DNA of 32,695 bases from Cylindrodendrum hubeiense (lineage: Eukaryota > Ascomycota > Sordariomycetes > Hypocreales > Nectriaceae). This document shows, one piece after another, positions 30,101 through 32,695 of the stretch; position 1 is the first letter of the stretch, and the number at the start of each line of letters is the position of its first letter. Under the pieces are notes generated by a model. That model was not told the origin of the DNA, searched no databases, and saw only the letters and a program-made list of their open reading frames with translations. Location of the stretch: positions 1 to 32,695 of the forward strand of contig JAANBB010000441.1 in the NCBI GenBank assembly GCA_014621425.1, given 5' to 3'. The translations under genes were made by a program, and so were the position numbers.

Positions 30101-32285
30101 TTCGCTCCACCTCGTCGGTCTTGATCTTCTTGCCGATGAAGTGAGAGTAGAGTTCGGTCTGGGAGATAAGGAAGTTGAGCTTTCTCTTCTGGCGAGCGGC
30201 TTCGCGATCAGCCTCCTCCTTTCGAGCATTCTCAATCTCCTGCTTCTCGGCCGCCTTTCGAAGATCTCGTTCCTCGCGCTCGTTACGCTTCCAGAAGCCC
30301 ATCATGTCACGCATGACTCGCTTGGCACGGGCCTGGAGATCCTTGGTACCCTTGTTGGTGCGCAACTGCCATCGCTTAGCCTCCTTGGATGCCAAGATAG
30401 CGGTTTTCTTGAGGTTGGAGGACTTGGTGGCGTACGAGTCGACAGCCAGCTTGAAAGTCTTGTTGATATCCTTTCGGGCCATATCTCGCCAGATCTGGTC
30501 GTAGATCTGGTTGTAGCCCTTGGACAAGAATCGCTTCTCGTTTTCTGGGATATCATCGACCTTGTCCTTCTGCTTGTCCTTATCCTTCTCCTTGGGCTCC
30601 TTGGTCTCCTTGTCCTTTTCGGTATCAGCATCACCACCCTTGGACTTCTTGATCTTGATGCGGACGCGGGTCTCCTCCTTGCTGGGAAGCTCCTCGCCAG
30701 CATCCAGAGCGGCTTGGGCAGCCTCGGCGGAGTCCTTCTCGGCCTGCTTCTGCTCCTTGGACTTCTTGGGACGTGGACCGCCACGGCCCTTACCCTTACG
30801 ACCAGTACCAGTACCACCAGTAACGCTGCCAGTGCCGGTGCCACCACCACCGCCCCCAGCGCCAGACTCGATATCGGAAGCCTGGAAAGAGGACATGGTG
30901 CCGCCCTCGAGGTTGAGCTCCAGGTTTCGTGCAGGGCCCTTGATGCCCTTTTGTAGGATGAGTTTGGTCTGTTGAGCCTTCTTGCTGGCGCGCTCGGCGT
31001 CACGGAGATGCTTCTGGCGTTCAGTCTCGTCCTCGGCGGCCTCGGCCCGGGCGAGGGCAGCCTCTTTCTGCTCCATGGTGACAGCCATGGACTTCTCGCG
31101 ACGACGCTTGCGCTGCATGTCCTTCTTGCGCTCCTTCTCGGCATACAGCTCTTGTTCGCGGACCTCATGGAGAGCCTCATCGTAAAAGACATCGTCGTAT
31201 CGTCGCTTGCCAAGTTCCGAGTGTGTCACAAGCTTCTTGCTAGCCGTAGAAGCATAGGTATCTCGGCGGAGACGACCCTGTTCGGTATCCAATTCGGCCA
31301 TGACGCGTCGGCGCTTCTGTGCTCGTTCCATGTATTGCTCCTCATCGAACTCGTCGGCATCAAGAGAGGTGGCGTTGTTATCGATTTGCGCCTCGGCATT
31401 CTGGATCTTCTTTTCCATTTCGGTGGACCACGTCTTCTGCTTCGGCTGGCCGTTGGCCTGTCGCTTGGCAGGAAGGCGAGGGGTGGGCGACTCCTTCTTG
31501 AGTGACGACCTCCGTCCAGTCTTGGGGGCGGCGGCGTCCCGAATGTCAGAGGCCCGGCCCTTAGTCGACTTGCGACCGCCCCTCTTCTTAGTGACGGGTT
31601 GCCGTCCTTTGACGGGGACAGGCTCAGGTTCCGTCTCAACATCTCGCTCGACTTCGGTATCATTGTCGCGATCGGGCTCCTTTTCAGAAGCCTTTTCGGA
31701 CTCGCGCTTAGGCTCTCGCTTGATTTCTCGCTTGAGCTCACGCTTATGGTCGCGCTTAGGCTCTCGTTTATGCTCTCGCTCGGGTTCTCGCACGGGTGCC
31801 TTGGCAGGCTCGGGTTCGCGTTCCTCGGCAACTGGAGTAGGCTCCCGAGGCTTAGGGGCCGGTTCAGAGCTGGAGAGGATGTTGGAGAAGGACATGGGAT
31901 CAGCTCGGCTAGGAGTCTTTTGGGATATTAGCTTGGATGCATCGAAGGGGTATCGGAGATGGCCTACGCTGGTTGATGCAGGAGCCGGCTTGGGGGGTGA
32001 AGGCGCGGCCAGGTCAGATTTGCCCAGAGGCGGAAGGGCGGATGCCCCGTTTGTAGTTGAGTTCATGCTGGGCGGTGCACCATGTCTCAAGCTCGGAGAT
32101 GGCATGCGAGGCTGTCGCCCCGGGGGGCTGTTGGATCCAGCGGGCGGGTTTGCGTGCGGATGGGACAGCGGGCTACGGGGGCGATTGAATGAGGATGATG
32201 CGCGAGGCGACGTGTAGCTGCCGTTGTTGTAGTAGGGGGAACCGTGCTGGTCAGCCGGCTGCGAATAGTTGTAAGGCTCACGGGC
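27157..32285 (-). CDS. INO80: INO80 chromatin-remodelling ATPase (5' end probably outside the window)
   Basis: This is the catalytic subunit of the nuclear INO80 complex, which moves nucleosomes and exchanges H2A.Z using ATP. The main exon is 27380-32285. A 56-nt intron (27324-27379, GTAAGC, branch ACTAAC, TAG) leads to a last exon at 27157-27323 that ends [15 protein letters not shown]. Order: Ser/Pro-rich N-terminus, a charged Lys-Arg-Glu repeat ([16 protein letters not shown], about 31690-31800), a basic coiled-coil region, the DBINO domain (about 30100-30540), then the Snf2 ATPase. The ATPase has motif [12 protein letters not shown], box [14 protein letters not shown], a long INO80-type insertion (about 28000-28900), and motifs V-VI ([21 protein letters not shown]). 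At 32285 there is a splice acceptor (CACCAG) after CTGAC and a T/C tract, so the first coding exon probably lies beyond the window. The frame is also open to Met32669, but that part is C/T-rich leader in style. Confidence 0.95.
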
Positions 32286-32695
32286 CTGGTGGTGGAGAAA
32301 AAAATTCAGGTCAGCAATCGGGTGAGGTGATGATGAGTTGGGGAGAGGATGCAAGGAGACGGAGATGGGGTCGGAGATGAAGAAGGGGATGGGGGTGGTG
32401 GTGATGAGGGATGGAACGGGAAGAAAAAATGGGGTGCGGGATGGTGCAGCTATCGATTGAGTTGGGAGCAGGAAGGAGGCGATGGGGAACGTGATGGGGG
32501 AGTTGAGGCCAGCACAAGCAAATCTGGCGTTTGGCGTTTTGGCGTCTGGCTCCTGGCTAGGGCGAGGCAATGTGCAGTGAATGAATGAATGGGCCAAGGG
32601 TCTTGGGCCAAGACCCAACCAAGACCATGGCCGATGGATCCGCCGGCAGAAATGAGAGTCAAACAGCACGCAACGGCAAAGCGAAAAAAAAATAA
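32286..32695 (-). promoter_or_regulatory. Probable INO80 5' intron/leader
   Basis: On the minus strand this is C/T-rich (runs of CCCCATC, CTCCTT), with a branch-like TTGCTGACC and a T/C tract before CACCAG at 32286. No clear donor is visible, so the intron may begin outside the window. It is open in frame with INO80, and a start at 32669 cannot be excluded from sequence alone. Confidence 0.5.

Noticed and set aside
29934..30956. 340-codon plus-strand ORF
   Set aside because: Antisense shadow of the Lys/Glu-rich part of INO80, which leaves Leu-rich open frames on the other strand.
30302..31213. 303-codon minus-strand ORF
   Set aside because: Alternative frame over INO80; Arg/Ser/Pro-rich composition is typical of an off-frame reading.
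32286..32669. INO80 N-terminal extension to Met32669
   Set aside because: Composition is that of a C/T-rich leader, and a splice acceptor sits at its junction with the recognisable protein; not fully excluded.

Overview
The window is nuclear DNA of a filamentous ascomycete (Pezizomycotina; gene content and sequence style suggest Sordariomycetes, perhaps Hypocreales, but the species cannot be named). The evidence is short 50-85 nt introns with GTRAGT-type donors and CTAAC/CTGAC-like branch points, C-ending codons in several genes, intron-bearing nuclear tRNAs, and fungal families such as Ytp1/DUF2427, Alb1, INO80, alcohol acetyltransferase and DUF829. The exception is bases 1-92, which encode an internal piece of mitochondrial NADH dehydrogenase subunit 5 and are joined to nuclear sequence at the single N (93).

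Layout. 94-1631: 5'-truncated Ytp1-like multi-pass membrane protein. 2117-2506: Alb1-like ribosome biogenesis factor with an apparent 1-base frameshift. 2864-3169 (-): small unknown protein. 4510-5829: acidic protein with an internal duplication, no recognised family. 6446-7711 (-): C2H2 zinc-finger protein with a C-terminal coiled coil. 8559-9410: two tRNA-Glu(CTC). 10470-15161: cupin, secreted Hsp70-like ATPase-fold protein, P-loop kinase, and DUF829/PaxU-like hydrolase-fold protein, with a possible small inverted-repeat element between the first two. 17077-19019: four tRNA-Gly(GCC) arranged ++--. 19368-23249 (-): alcohol acetyltransferase-like enzyme and a short-chain dehydrogenase, separated by a GC-rich minisatellite. 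24049-26623: five more tRNA-Glu(CTC) arranged +++--. 27157-window end (-): the INO80 chromatin-remodelling ATPase, whose 5' end is probably outside the window.

Housekeeping genes (Alb1, INO80, tRNAs) frame a middle section of accessory-type genes. The accessory genes do not form a clear pathway: no polyketide synthase, NRPS, terpene or prenyltransferase backbone gene is present. The most distinctive feature is the tRNA landscape: eleven intron-containing tRNA genes of only two isoacceptors in about 18 kb, in convergent arrays, all with a CTTTTTG terminator context and some with shared 5' flanks. Several gene models needed splicing to be read correctly: Ytp1-like, Hsp70-like, kinase, acetyltransferase, the INO80 C-terminus, Alb1 and the acidic protein.
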